64,000 nucleotides of DNA from Paractinoplanes ferrugineus (GCF_016862195.1 NZ_BOMM01000008.1:1-64000); one strand, 5' to 3'. Positions 36,001 to 44,421 are shown, counted from the stretch's first letter. The notes: a model not told the origin generated them from the sequence alone. Numbers and translations: made by a program.

Positions 36001-37397
36001 ACAGCATGTGGCTGATCGGCAACTGCGCGATCGGCCCGAACGCGGCGGCCGGCGACGCCTATTCGGTTCCGGACGTCAGCATCTTCCCCAACTCGGACAA
36101 GACCTGCGACGCCCTGATCACCGGGGTCAAGCAGATGTTCGCCCACCCGGAGAACATCATCCCCGACCTCGTGCACTGGGACGAGTGGGGCAAGAACTGG
36201 CAGAAGGCCCTCGGCATGACTCTGGTCGACGTGGGGTCGCTGGCCATCCCCGGCATCGGGGCGGCCGGCAAGGCGATGAAGGCCGGCAAGTTCAGCAACC
36301 TCGGCAAGCTGCTCCGCGACGACGTCACCGCCGCGACCCTGCTGTTCGGGCGGGAGACGATCGAGACCGCGGTCAAGAAGCTCGGCACGATAAACGTGGC
36401 CAAGCTGCTCGATCTGAAGGTCGACACGAAGCTCAAGTTCGACTTCACGCCGGACGAGATCGACAAGTTCCTCAAGGCCGTCGACATCCACGGCCTGGAC
36501 GAGGTCGAGAACGCGCTGCGCGGCATCGGCGAGATGCCGGCGCTGCCGAAGCTCAAGGAGCTGGTCTCCGGCTGCGGTGGCGGCAACAGCTTCACGGCCG
36601 AGACCCCGGTGCTGCTCGCCGACGGCACCACCCGGCCGATCGCCGAGATCCAGATCGGCGACCTGGTGCGCGCCACCGACCCGCTCACCGGGGAGAGCTC
36701 GGACCAGCCGGTCACCTCGGTGTACCGCAATCAGGACACCGACCTCGCGGACGTGGTGCTGACCGACGGCGCCACCATCCACACCACGGCGCACCACCTG
36801 TTCTGGGAGGAGACCAGCCGCCTCTGGACCGATGCCGCCGACCTGCGGCCCGGCCACCTGCTGCGCACCGGCAGCGGCTCCCTCGCCGAGGTCGCCGACG
36901 TGCGTACCTTCCCGGGCGACCAGGCGATGTACGACCTGACGGTCGAGGCGGTGCACACGTACTACGTGTTCGCCGGCGCCGAGGCGATCCTGGTCCACAA
37001 CAAAGCCGGCGGTCTGTTCTGCGACATCACCGAGCTCAAGGGTGACGAGCCGGGCACGGCGCTGCGACTCATGGCCCAGCGCGACTGGAACGGCGGGCAA
37101 CTGCGGGGCTTCGTCGAGACCAACGGTCCGGACTTCATCGACGAGAAGGGCCGTGTCTACGATGCGGTCGGCGGGCCGAACGGCTGGACGAACGCGAAAT
37201 ACAACGAAGCTGACATGCTCAAGTCGATCATGAAGCACATCTACTTGAAGAGCGGCTTCGACTTCACCGTCCTGGACCTGACCGGCGCGACGAGCAAACA
37301 GATCGACGCGGTGTTCGAGGCTCTCGACAAGTGGGCGGCGGATCCGAAGATGAAGCCGCTCAACAAGTTGATCATTCTTGGTGAGGACTACGACTGA
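33078..37397 (+). CDS. Giant secreted polymorphic toxin: ALF repeats, coiled coil, Hint domain, C-terminal toxin
   Basis: A 1439-residue exported protein. In order: signal peptide (1-24), ALF-type repeats (about 40-220, such as IRDFLDNGLPIYRKAAD and VIAEFYNTGYKEAGARD), a very long alanine-rich coiled coil (about 320-960), a pre-toxin region with a Gly-rich hydrophobic patch (about 1040-1075), a Hint autoprotease (about 1166-1308; NSFTAETPVLLADGTT, candidate nucleophile Cys1166, terminal His1307-Asn1308), and a 131-residue toxin. The toxin has PDFIDEKGRVYDAVGGP and FTVLDLTGATSKQIDAVFEAL, reminiscent of CdiA-CT-type nucleases. Hint domains in such proteins cleave off the toxin. GTG 33078 follows GAGGA. 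The stop overlaps the immunity start by one base. Confidence 0.9.
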   Translation: MLTKVFAIVLAALLASFVAPAEAKAAPTKAPAATAGVTEIAPFTGIDEDELDRMLVQDLADYDEDAEVRAAAQAVLAGNDPVKIRDFLDNGLPIYRKAADTRKKVVAAENKALVQEWAGSGGPIVRERAAAALASKNDNKIADFVTIGHAAAEAADAQQVITAAEQAKTIKARVEQIATQGGYEVHAGAVQALESEDPAVIAEFYNTGYKEAGARDTAAQQAIEQALAVRAKAVSDLADLAQKATTAADAQKQIITSSVSATSELTVTANSMGLVNRYAKQADAVYAADLPIRRSGGQTHTADLTRLRSDACAESATTARRAAQVTAHAGVADTAARTLVSTGLSNGVDWAEVMQAQSGAATAAMQAAETACHAAEATEAAAKTLDADRNATVEANNAVKYRQAAEKEQAAAERLAVQAEKLAVAAQAAEADAHKQRLRAEQKADEAKDHAQDAEDHYYNARNYRDEARSAAAVAVEQQLRARDAALRAIAQQDVAKAKYEASQPLYADAVAANDRFAKKAAVAQDILKRAQVSYRNAKSKELEAQAAEARKLAVEVNCKHPDAPAPAGCPGPEEEAQIRRDAERLGSEATAARSAADSAQGYADDAAAAVEAAGEASRRAAAAAAAAGAEARAAADEARAAHQAAVAAADAANIAIADAKKANELALAAVNTARKAMNHAVAAKADAELTSRSADESVRQSGIATFQAAVAGRAALNARVSAIAIAEPAATAIDVSSVYADTDNDAAMAFFIATDALSIGAEQSAAAERHAADAAAAAVHAEEQATKAEAQVKPAFVAAQKAAAAAERAVKASKAAIAAADGARKEAQAAAAAAQEAAQWDQKAAYYAAAADQMASQANYDAGTARQAYNSAKAYSTQAQNAATNAGKYADTTELMGTSAINMANAIHNVAKEIGRLPKNLQEAMWEAYNAEQQARETEWQRWLKTQSDKALSKLPWGGDIAKGAMETFLDNVNSMWLIGNCAIGPNAAAGDAYSVPDVSIFPNSDKTCDALITGVKQMFAHPENIIPDLVHWDEWGKNWQKALGMTLVDVGSLAIPGIGAAGKAMKAGKFSNLGKLLRDDVTAATLLFGRETIETAVKKLGTINVAKLLDLKVDTKLKFDFTPDEIDKFLKAVDIHGLDEVENALRGIGEMPALPKLKELVSGCGGGNSFTAETPVLLADGTTRPIAEIQIGDLVRATDPLTGESSDQPVTSVYRNQDTDLADVVLTDGATIHTTAHHLFWEETSRLWTDAADLRPGHLLRTGSGSLAEVADVRTFPGDQAMYDLTVEAVHTYYVFAGAEAILVHNKAGGLFCDITELKGDEPGTALRLMAQRDWNGGQLRGFVETNGPDFIDEKGRVYDAVGGPNGWTNAKYNEADMLKSIMKHIYLKSGFDFTVLDLTGATSKQIDAVFEALDKWAADPKMKPLNKLIILGEDYD

Positions 37398-37705
37398 TGT
37401 CAGCGATCGTGACCGATGACCGCGACGAGGACTGGTACACCAACGGCCGGGGCTGGTCGATCATCACCGAGCGGGTGATGAAGGACCTCGACCCGGCCCA
37501 GGTGGAGACGTTCGAGACGTACGCGAGCACGATCGGCCTCAACTTCGGGCGGATCGAGCAGCCGACGCGCGGTGAGGTGGCGCGCTGGGTCCTGCGGGCG
37601 GTCGAGACGCTTGCCGGTCCGGAGGCCGCCGAGCACGGGTGGGACACCGACAACAGCCGGAATCACCTCGGTGAACTGGTGGTCATGCTCCGCGCGATGG
37701 CCTGA
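37397..37705 (+). CDS. Putative immunity protein for the Hint toxin
   Basis: A 102-residue cytosolic protein starting at the last base of the toxin stop (TGATG), so it is translated with the toxin. It is acidic and Trp-containing ([18 protein letters not shown]) with a helical C-terminal half. I recognise no named immunity family. Position, size and coupling are what is expected of an immunity protein, which would protect the producer from its own toxin; no sequence motif proves this. Confidence 0.75.
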   Translation: MSAIVTDDRDEDWYTNGRGWSIITERVMKDLDPAQVETFETYASTIGLNFGRIEQPTRGEVARWVLRAVETLAGPEAAEHGWDTDNSRNHLGELVVMLRAMA

Positions 37706-37713
37706 CGGACAAC

Positions 37714-37743
37714 GCCTACGCCGGCCGAAAGGCCGGCGTAGGC
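37714..37743 (+). terminator. Terminator after the toxin/immunity operon
   Basis: A perfect 13-bp stem (37714-37726 with 37731-37743) with a GAAA tetraloop, 8 nt after the immunity stop. It isolates the island from rimO. Confidence 0.9.
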
Positions 37744-37799
37744 ATCAACAGGTAGTACAGAAGGACTCGACCCCACGGATGACCGGTAACCTTGGCCGA

Positions 37800-39263
37800 G
37801 TGTCGGTAACCCCTTCCCCCCGCAAAGTCGCTCTGCTCACCCTCGGCTGCGCCCGTAACGAGGTCGACTCCGAGGAACTGGCCGCGCGCCTCGACGCGGG
37901 CGGCTGGCAGGTGAGCACCGATGCCTCCGGTGCCGACGTGGTTCTGGTGAACACCTGTGGCTTCGTGGAGAAGGCGAAACAGGACTCGATCGAGACCCTG
38001 CTGGCCGCTGCCGACACCGGGGCCAAGGTGGTCGCGGCCGGTTGCATGGCCGAGCGCTACGGCAAGGAGCTGGCCGACAGCCTGCCCGAGGCGCAGGCGG
38101 TGCTCGGCTTCGACGACTACGCCGACATCGCGGCCCGGCTCGACGGTGTCCTGGCCGGCGAGCGGTTCGACGCGCACACCCCGCGCGACCGCCGTGAGCT
38201 GCTCCCGATCACCCCCGTGCAGCGCCAGGGCGTGAAGATCGGCATCCCCGGACACGGCTCGCCGGAACGGGCGACGGTCGACGAGCACACCCCGGCCCAC
38301 CTGCGCCCGGTGCTGCGTCACCGACTCGAGTCCGGTCCGGTCGCCTCGCTCAAGCTGGCCAGCGGCTGCGACCGGCGCTGCTCGTTCTGCGCGATCCCGG
38401 CATTCCGCGGCGCGTTCGTCTCGCGTGACCCGCAGGAGCTGCTGGCCGAGGCCGAGTGGCTGGCCCGGACCGGGGTTCGCGAACTGGTGCTGGTGAGCGA
38501 GAACAGCACGTCCTACGGCAAGGACCTGGGCGACCCGCGGGCGCTCGAGAAGCTGCTGCCGCAGCTGGCCGCGGTCGACGGCATCGTCCGGGTGCGGGCC
38601 AGTTACCTCCAGCCCGCCGAGACCCGGCCCGGCCTGGTCGAGGTGATCGCCACCACGCCCGGCGTCGCCGCCTACTACGACCTGTCCTTCCAGCATTCGA
38701 GCGAGCCGGTGCTGCGCCGGATGCGCCGTTTCGGCTCGACCGACCGCTTCCTGGAGCTGCTCGACTCGGCTCGGGCGCTCGCGCCGACGGCCGGCGCCCG
38801 CAGCAACTTCATCGTCGGCTTCCCCGGCGAGACCCGGCAGGACATCGACGAGCTGATCCGCTTCCTCAGCGCGGCCCGGCTCGACGCGATCGGCGTCTTC
38901 GACTACAGCGACGAGGACGGCACCGAGGCGGCCGGGCTGCCCGGCAAGGTGCGGGAAGACGTGATCAAGCGACGGTACGACAAGGTCGTCTCCCTGGCCG
39001 ACGAGCTGTGCACGCAGCGCGCCGAGGAGCGGCTCGGGTCGTACGTCGAGGTGCTCGTCGATTCGGTGGCCGGCGGTGAGGTCGAGGGCCGCGCCGAGCA
39101 CCAAGCCCCGGAGGTGGACGGCTCGACCTCGCTCGTCGGGGAGTCCGCCGGCCTGCGTCCGGGCGACCTGGTGCGGGCCCGGGTCACCGGCACCGAGGGG
39201 GTCGATCTGATCGCGGAACCGGTCGAGATGATCGACGCGGCCCCGGTGTCACAGCGTGGCTGA
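37800..39263 (+). CDS. rimO: Ribosomal protein S12 methylthiotransferase
   Basis: RimO adds a methylthio group to an aspartate of S12. The 487-residue enzyme has the N-terminal UPF0004 domain with three cluster cysteines ([25 protein letters not shown]), the radical-SAM CxxxCxxC in [12 protein letters not shown] and a C-terminal TRAM domain. GTG 37800 has TAACCT (37787-37792) 7 nt upstream and would be leaderless; in-frame ATG 37779, with AAGGA upstream, is the alternative. It overlaps pgsA by 8 bp. Confidence 0.94.
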   Translation: MSVTPSPRKVALLTLGCARNEVDSEELAARLDAGGWQVSTDASGADVVLVNTCGFVEKAKQDSIETLLAAADTGAKVVAAGCMAERYGKELADSLPEAQAVLGFDDYADIAARLDGVLAGERFDAHTPRDRRELLPITPVQRQGVKIGIPGHGSPERATVDEHTPAHLRPVLRHRLESGPVASLKLASGCDRRCSFCAIPAFRGAFVSRDPQELLAEAEWLARTGVRELVLVSENSTSYGKDLGDPRALEKLLPQLAAVDGIVRVRASYLQPAETRPGLVEVIATTPGVAAYYDLSFQHSSEPVLRRMRRFGSTDRFLELLDSARALAPTAGARSNFIVGFPGETRQDIDELIRFLSAARLDAIGVFDYSDEDGTEAAGLPGKVREDVIKRRYDKVVSLADELCTQRAEERLGSYVEVLVDSVAGGEVEGRAEHQAPEVDGSTSLVGESAGLRPGDLVRARVTGTEGVDLIAEPVEMIDAAPVSQRG

Positions 39264-39828
39264 CGAGCCCGCTCCGGTGGTGGTGTCGCCGTACAACGCG
39301 GCGAACATCCTCACCGTCCTGCGGATCTTCCTCGTCCCGGTCTTCGTGGTGATCGTGGCCGCCTCGTCGATGTCCGGCACCGGCCCGCGCATCGCCGCCT
39401 GCCTGGTCTTCTGTCTCGCCTCGGCGACCGACTTCGTCGACGGCTGGATCGCCCGGCGCTGGTCGATGGTCACGTCGTTCGGCAAGATCGCCGACCCGAT
39501 CGCGGACAAGGCGCTCACCGGGAGCGCGCTCGTCATCTTCTCCGTCTACGACCGGCTGCCGTGGTGGGTCACCATCGCGATCCTGGTTCGTGAGTGGGGT
39601 GTGACGCTGCTGCGCCTGTGGGTCATCCGGTACGGAATCATCCCCGCGAGCCGCGGCGGGAAACTCAAGACGGTGCTCCAGATCGCCGCCATCGCCTGGT
39701 ATCTGTGGCCGGTCCCGAAGCCGTTCGACGTCGTCGGGCCGTGGTTGATGGGCGCCGCCCTGATCGTCACCGTGGTGACCGGAGCCGACTATGTAGTACA
39801 AGCAGTGCGCCTGCGCCGTCGTCACTAG
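39256..39828 (+). CDS. pgsA: CDP-alcohol phosphatidyltransferase (PGP synthase type)
   Basis: A 190-residue membrane enzyme. The family motif is complete in [22 protein letters not shown] followed by PIAD: D-x2-DG-x2-AR-x8-G-x3-D-x3-D. Phosphatidylglycerophosphate synthesis from CDP-diacylglycerol and glycerol-3-phosphate is the likely reaction, because pgsA lies here, before cinA and clgR, in many actinobacteria. GTG 39256 lies within the rimO end. Confidence 0.9.
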   Translation: MADEPAPVVVSPYNAANILTVLRIFLVPVFVVIVAASSMSGTGPRIAACLVFCLASATDFVDGWIARRWSMVTSFGKIADPIADKALTGSALVIFSVYDRLPWWVTIAILVREWGVTLLRLWVIRYGIIPASRGGKLKTVLQIAAIAWYLWPVPKPFDVVGPWLMGAALIVTVVTGADYVVQAVRLRRRH

Positions 39829-39837
39829 GATCGGGTT

Positions 39838-40329
39838 GTGGACACCAGCGTCGCCGCCGCCGCCGCGGTCGCCCGCCTGGTCGAACGGCACGAGACGGTG
39901 GCCACTGCCGAGTCGCTCACCGGCGGGCTGGTGGCCGCGACCCTTGTCGAGATCCCTGGGGTGAGCGCGGTCTTCCGGGGCGGATTCGTGGTCTACGCCA
40001 CCGAATTGAAGGCAAGACTGGCCGGTGTGCCGGCCGATCTCCTGGCCGAGCGGGGCCCGGTCGACCCGGATGTCGCCCTGGCGCTGGCGGCCGGGGCACG
40101 CACACGCTGCGTGGCCGACTGGGGTCTCGCCACGACCGGGGTGGCCGGACCGGAGCCGCAGGACGGCAAGCCGGTCGGCCTCGTCTATGTGGCCGTGGCC
40201 GGCCCGGCCGGCGCGGAGGTACGGGAACTGAAACTCGAAGGTAATCGCGCGGTCATCCGAACCAAAAGTGTGACGGCTGTTCTGAGTCTGCTCTCAGAGA
40301 AACTGCAAGAGGTGTCGTCGGCGGCCTGA
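39838..40329 (+). CDS. CinA C-terminal-type nicotinamide-nucleotide amidase
   Basis: A 163-residue protein that is only the CinA C-terminal domain. The conserved TVATAESLTGGLVAATLVEIPG start, VVYATELK and ATTGVAGPEPQDGKPVGLVYVAV are all present. This domain (PncC) deamidates nicotinamide mononucleotide in NAD salvage. The N-terminal molybdopterin-like domain of full CinA is absent, as usual in this gene cluster. TAGGAT (39826-39831) lies 6 nt before GTG 39838. Confidence 0.92.
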   Translation: MDTSVAAAAAVARLVERHETVATAESLTGGLVAATLVEIPGVSAVFRGGFVVYATELKARLAGVPADLLAERGPVDPDVALALAAGARTRCVADWGLATTGVAGPEPQDGKPVGLVYVAVAGPAGAEVRELKLEGNRAVIRTKSVTAVLSLLSEKLQEVSSAA

Positions 40330-40485
40330 GCTGGGGAATGTCCCAGTGATCTCGGCTGTTGCACCGATACCCCGCCGCCGGGCGTCCCGGAATTCGGCGG
40401 GGCGGGATGTCGGCGTCGCCGGCAACGGGTACGGTTGCGGGAAGCCTCCGGCGTGTGCCGGCGGCCCGCCGCAGGAGGAGGTGCC

Positions 40486-40857
40486 ATGGTCCTGCTACGC
40501 CGGGTTATCGGCGACGCACTTCGGGCGCGCCGGCAGGGACAGCACCGCACGCTGCGCGAGGTGTCCACCGCCGCGAATGTCAGCCTGGGGTACCTGTCCG
40601 AGATCGAGCGCGGCCAGAAGGAAGCGTCCAGCGAACTTCTCGCCGCGATCTGTGAGGCGCTCGGCGCCCGTCTGTCCGAGCTCCTGGGTGAGGTCAGCGA
40701 CACGCTCTCGCTCGCCGAGGAGATGGAGGGCGTGTTGGTGCCGATGGAAGAGAAGAAGCGCGACGGAGACGTGTCGGTCTCGGTCCGCCAGGATTCGCCA
40801 CTGAAGGCCACACTGCGCGCGACGCGAAAGCCTCGCGAAGTGGTGTATGCCGCATAA
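40486..40857 (+). CDS. clgR: Clp-gene regulator ClgR (XRE-type HTH)
   Basis: ClgR activates clp protease and stress genes in actinobacteria and, in Mycobacterium, the psp operon. The 123-residue protein has [20 protein letters not shown] and [19 protein letters not shown], the diagnostic HTH. It ends VVYAA, an Ala-Ala tail of the type seen on Clp substrates, which would fit ClgR being degraded by the protease it controls. ATG 40486 follows GGAGGAGG; a TACGGT hexamer (40430-40435) is a likely -10. It ends in a strong terminator. Confidence 0.93.
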   Translation: MVLLRRVIGDALRARRQGQHRTLREVSTAANVSLGYLSEIERGQKEASSELLAAICEALGARLSELLGEVSDTLSLAEEMEGVLVPMEEKKRDGDVSVSVRQDSPLKATLRATRKPREVVYAA

Positions 40858-40873
40858 GGGCCGCAGAGAATTC

Positions 40874-40910
40874 AGGGCCGGATCGCCTTCGGGGCGGTCC
40901 GGCCCTTTCT
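40874..40910 (+). terminator. Terminator after clgR
   Basis: A 14-bp stem with one G:T pair (40874-40887 with 40893-40906), TTCGG loop, then TTCT. pspA therefore probably has its own promoter. Confidence 0.88.
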
Positions 40911-40968
40911 CAAAGCCTTTCGGGGCGTCAAAGGCCTTCCGGGATCGACCCTGAGGCGCCGCGCGGCG

Positions 40969-41103
40969 TAGCCTCGTGGCGTGGGGGAGACCCTGAGATC
41001 CCCCCGAGGTCACGTGACGCCGGTGGCGCCGAGCTGACACGATGGATGCACGCGCCATCCAGGTGGCGCCGAAGACTGAGCGACATTGAGGGGATACCGC
41101 GAG
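40969..41103 (+). promoter_or_regulatory. pspA promoter and leader
   Basis: TAGCCT (40969-40974) is a -10 candidate. The predicted leader contains a GGGGGA/TCCCCC hairpin (40983-40988 with 40999-41004) and two copies of GGTGGCGCCGA (41022-41032 and 41062-41072) flanking a GGATG/CATCC hairpin. Confidence 0.45.
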
Positions 41104-41958
41104 ATGGCGAACCCGTTCGTCAAGGGCTGGCGTTACATGATGGCGCTCTTCGGCGCGAAGATCGATGAATACGCCGATCCGAAGGTGCAGATCCAGCAGG
41201 CCATCGAGGACGCCCAGCGCCAGCATCAGGCGCTCGTCCAACAGGCCGCTGCGGTCATCGGAAACCAGCGGCAGCTGGAGATGAAGCTGTCCCGGCAGAT
41301 GTCCGAGGTCGAGAAGCTGCAGGGCATGGCCCGTCAGGCCCTCGTCCTGGCCGACAAGGCCCGGGCCGACGGCAACGAGTCCGAGGCCCAGAAATACGAG
41401 TCGACCGCCCAGACGCTGGCCACCCAGCTGGTCTCCGGCGAGCAGTCGATGGAGGATCTCAAGACCCTCCACGACCAGGCTCTCGGCGCGGCCGGTCAGG
41501 CCCGCAAGGCGGTGGAGAACAACGCGATGGTGCTCCAGCAGCGCATCGCCGAGCGTTCCCGCCTGCTGAGCCAGCTCGAGCAGGCCAAGATGCAGGAGAC
41601 GGTGGCCAAGTCGCTCGAGTCGATGTCGTCCCTCGCCGCGCCGGGCAACACGCCCTCGCTCGACGAGGTCCGCGACAAGATCGAGCAGCGCTACGCCAGC
41701 GCGATGGGCCGTGCCGAGTTGGCTTCCAACTCGGTCGAGGGCCGCATGCTCGAGGTGCAGAAGTCGAGCCTCGACCTGGCCGGTTCGTCCCGGCTCGACC
41801 AGATCCGGGCCAGCATGGCGGGCGAGAAACTGGGCGCCTCACCGGCTCAGCCGGCCGTCGAGCAGGCACCGTCCGCCGATCCGGCGAGCGTGGCCCGGCT
41901 CGACGAGATCCGCGCCAGCATGAACCAGAAGCGCGGCGACACCTCCGCGGCGGGCTGA
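41104..41958 (+). CDS. pspA: Phage-shock protein A / IM30 family
   Basis: A 284-residue ESCRT-III-related protein that coats and repairs stressed inner membranes. It begins with the amphipathic [17 protein letters not shown] helix and continues as a coiled coil (about 25-190). The last ~70 residues are flexible and carry two copies of the short segment [21 protein letters not shown] 41104 follows GAGGGG. The clgR-pspA-pspM order matches the mycobacterial psp system. Confidence 0.94.
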   Translation: MANPFVKGWRYMMALFGAKIDEYADPKVQIQQAIEDAQRQHQALVQQAAAVIGNQRQLEMKLSRQMSEVEKLQGMARQALVLADKARADGNESEAQKYESTAQTLATQLVSGEQSMEDLKTLHDQALGAAGQARKAVENNAMVLQQRIAERSRLLSQLEQAKMQETVAKSLESMSSLAAPGNTPSLDEVRDKIEQRYASAMGRAELASNSVEGRMLEVQKSSLDLAGSSRLDQIRASMAGEKLGASPAQPAVEQAPSADPASVARLDEIRASMNQKRGDTSAAG

Positions 41959-41987
41959 TCTTCTTGTAACGGACGGGGAGGGCGACG

Positions 41988-42818
41988 GTGGACGAGCGGA
42001 CCAGGTATTTCCGCCGGCTCCGGCGGCTGCGCGGCTCAGCGCGGCGGTGGAGCGTCATGGGTGGGGGCCTGACCGCGGCCGCCGCCGTCCTCGTTCCTTA
42101 TTCGGGGATAGGCATCGTCGACGCCGTCTGGGCGGGTGCGGCCGGTTCCTCGGTCGCGCTGGCCTGGTGGCGTTGGAGCGATCATCGTGCCCTGGCGGCC
42201 ACCCCGCCGCCGCCCGCACCCGACCCGGCCCTGACCGGCCAGCGACTGGCCGCCGCCATCGAGCGGTTCCCGGCCGGGCGCTCGGTGATGAACGAGATGC
42301 GCCGGCAGAAGAACCGTTACGTCCTGCGCGGCTCGGCGGTCGCCCTGGCGTGGGACCGCCTCGATCGCGCTTCGGCCACGCTCACCGGCCTGGCCGGCCG
42401 GCTGACCGGCCCCGGCGAGGGCGCTCTGCTCGAGGCGGCCACGGCCGAGCACTGGCTGCGTGACCTCGGCCAGCGGGTGGCAAGCATCGAGCGGGCCATC
42501 CCGATCACGCCGGTCGAGGGCCGCGCCGCCATCGAGCAGTCCCACGCGAGTCTTGCCGACCAGTTCACCACCGGCGTCGACGCGTTCGAGCGGCTGGTCG
42601 CCGCGGCCGCCAGCTATGTCGCCGAGGACGGCCACCCGCTCACCGAGGGCGCCCACCCGGCCCTCTCCAGCCTGATCGACGCGACCGACCGGTTGCGCGG
42701 CTTGGCCGAGGCGTTGACCGAGCTGAAACGGCCCCCGGCGGCCTCGGTCCGGCCGGAGCGCACTGCCGCTATGGAGCGACCTGAGGACGTGGCTGGCAGC
42801 GCGGGCACCAATAGGTGA
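41988..42818 (+). CDS. pspM: PspM-like membrane partner of PspA
   Basis: A 276-residue protein with a basic N terminus (RYFRRLRRLRGSARR), two adjacent helices (about 24-62) and a long helical cytosolic tail. Position directly after pspA and this topology match PspM (Rv2743c-like), which tethers PspA to the membrane. GTG 41988 is preceded by GGGGAG. The 3' end overlaps the convergent nei gene by 50 bp. Confidence 0.84.
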   Translation: MDERTRYFRRLRRLRGSARRWSVMGGGLTAAAAVLVPYSGIGIVDAVWAGAAGSSVALAWWRWSDHRALAATPPPPAPDPALTGQRLAAAIERFPAGRSVMNEMRRQKNRYVLRGSAVALAWDRLDRASATLTGLAGRLTGPGEGALLEAATAEHWLRDLGQRVASIERAIPITPVEGRAAIEQSHASLADQFTTGVDAFERLVAAAASYVAEDGHPLTEGAHPALSSLIDATDRLRGLAEALTELKRPPAASVRPERTAAMERPEDVAGSAGTNR

Positions 42819-43569
42819 CACGCTCGTCCTGCTCGGCCTTGCTGATCGCGGTGGCACAGCGGCGGCACGGCTTGGCCCGCCGGCCGTAGACATAGCTGGT
42901 TTCCCCGCGCCTCAGGGAGCCGGTCGTGGTCTGGGTCCAGCGACCGCGGTTCGACGCGACCAGTTTCTGGGCCAACTCGACCACCTTGCGGAGATCGGCC
43001 ACTTCGGAGACCGGGGTCCACGGCCACAGTCCACGCAGGAACATCGTCTCGGCCTTGTAGAGGTTGCCGACCCCGGCCAGGTTGCGCTGGTCCAGCAGGG
43101 CCTCGGCGATGCTGGCCGCCGGGTTCTCCTGGATCCGGCGCACCGCCTCGGCCGGGTCCCAGTCGTCGCCGAGCAGATCCGGCCCGAGGTGCCCGACAAG
43201 TCGGTCCTCCTCGGCCGTCGGCAGCAGCTCGACCTCGTGCAGGTGATAGCCGACCGCCACCGAGCGGGCCGAGCGCAGCACCACCCGGATCAGGTGGGCG
43301 GGCCGGCCGGTCCAGCGTTCCCCCGGCGCGTACGCCCGCCAGGCGCCTTCCATCCGCAGGTGCGAATGCAGGGTGAGCGGTTTCTCCCCCGCACGGGTGA
43401 ACCGCAGCAGCAGATGCTTGCCGCGGCTCGCCGACTCGGCCACCGTCCAACCGGCGAGGTCGGCGGTGGCCAGCCGGGGAACCCGGAAGTCGGAGCCGGT
43501 CAGGACGTCGCCGACAAGCGCTTTCTCGATGACTCTGGCGGTGTTCCAGACGGTGTCGCCCTCAGGCAT
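42769..43569 (-). CDS. Fpg/Nei-family DNA glycosylase
   Basis: A 266-residue base-excision repair enzyme. After Met comes the catalytic Pro-Glu (MPEGDTVWNTAR); HSHLRMEGAW and the helix-two-turn-helix LLDQRNLAGVGNLYKAE follow. The C-terminal zinc finger is CRRCATAISKAEQDERVTYWC plus PRC. This form, with MPEGDTV, is the actinobacterial Nei2 type, which removes oxidised pyrimidines. It follows the SAM-adenosyltransferase gene by 4 nt. Confidence 0.92.
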   Translation of the reverse strand: MPEGDTVWNTARVIEKALVGDVLTGSDFRVPRLATADLAGWTVAESASRGKHLLLRFTRAGEKPLTLHSHLRMEGAWRAYAPGERWTGRPAHLIRVVLRSARSVAVGYHLHEVELLPTAEEDRLVGHLGPDLLGDDWDPAEAVRRIQENPAASIAEALLDQRNLAGVGNLYKAETMFLRGLWPWTPVSEVADLRKVVELAQKLVASNRGRWTQTTTGSLRRGETSYVYGRRAKPCRRCATAISKAEQDERVTYWCPRCQPRPQVAP

Positions 43570-43573
43570 ACAG

Positions 43574-44359
43574 CTATCTTTGCGCGATCTTGACGAGATC
43601 GCCCGGCCGGACCGACAGAACGACGACGGCGCGGCCATGGTTCACGGCGATCGCCACGTGGCCGGCCGAGTCCTCGTAGACCAGCAGGTCGCCCCGGTCG
43701 ACCTCGGCGAACGTGCTGCCCCGTCGCGCCCGCACGGTGCCCACGAGCAGGTCGGTGCCGAGTCCGGCCAGCACCTCGCCACCGGCGGCGAGCTGCACGT
43801 TGCCGAAGCGGTCGACGGTGATGACCTCGGACTCGATCCAACCGTCGCCGATGGTCACGAGCGGGGCGGGCAGGCGCACCAGGGCGGCCGGGTCGATCGG
43901 CGGGCCGGCGTCGGCCGGGGCGGCGCCGACCGCCAGGTGGGCGGCGGCCGGGGAGAACACGTCGCGGCCGTGGAACGTACGGGACACGTCGCCCAGCATC
44001 CACTCCTTGTTGGCCAGCTCGTACGCCGTCCCGATGCCGCCGAGCGCCTCCGCGGCCCAGATCAGCGCCCCGTTGTCGGGCCCGACCAGCAGGCCGTTGG
44101 GGGTGCCGAGGACGACGCCGCGGCGGGACGTGCCGACTCCGGGGTCGACCACCACGACGTGCACCGAGCGCGGCAGGAACGGCGCCGTCTGGGCGAGCAC
44201 GGCGGCCCCGCGGGTCACGTCGGCCGGCGGCACGTGGTGGGTCACGTCGATGACTCGTACGGCGGGGGCGAGGCGCGCGATCGTGCCGTGGCATGCCGCG
44301 ACGAAACCGTCGAACGTCCCGTAATCGGTGGTGAGGCTGATCCATCCATATCCGGCCAT
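43574..44359 (-). CDS. SAM hydroxide adenosyltransferase (DUF62)
   Basis: A 261-residue enzyme of the DUF62/fluorinase superfamily, which uses water-derived hydroxide to split S-adenosylmethionine into adenosine and methionine. Motifs are SLTTDYGTFDGFV, HVVVVDPGVGTSRRG, VGPDNGAL and HGRDVFSPAAAHLA; the C-terminal domain carries DRFGNVQL. ATG 44359 is chosen over an upstream in-frame codon because homology starts there and TAACGT lies 8 nt before it on the minus strand. Its physiological purpose is unknown. Confidence 0.9.
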   Translation of the reverse strand: MAGYGWISLTTDYGTFDGFVAACHGTIARLAPAVRVIDVTHHVPPADVTRGAAVLAQTAPFLPRSVHVVVVDPGVGTSRRGVVLGTPNGLLVGPDNGALIWAAEALGGIGTAYELANKEWMLGDVSRTFHGRDVFSPAAAHLAVGAAPADAGPPIDPAALVRLPAPLVTIGDGWIESEVITVDRFGNVQLAAGGEVLAGLGTDLLVGTVRARRGSTFAEVDRGDLLVYEDSAGHVAIAVNHGRAVVVLSVRPGDLVKIAQR

Positions 44360-44421
44360 GGTGGCAAACGTTACTGCCCCAACACTCTTAGTGTGGGACC
44401 AACCCATGGCAGGTTGGGACC

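Noticed and set aside
33117..37238. A 1373-codon open frame on the minus strand
   Set aside because: It mirrors the toxin gene. The plus frame has a signal peptide, ribosome-binding site, Hint motifs and operon context; the minus frame has none.
29815..37743. Phage or transposon origin of the ALF island
   Set aside because: No integrase, transposase, tRNA target or flanking direct repeats are visible; base composition is like the surroundings.
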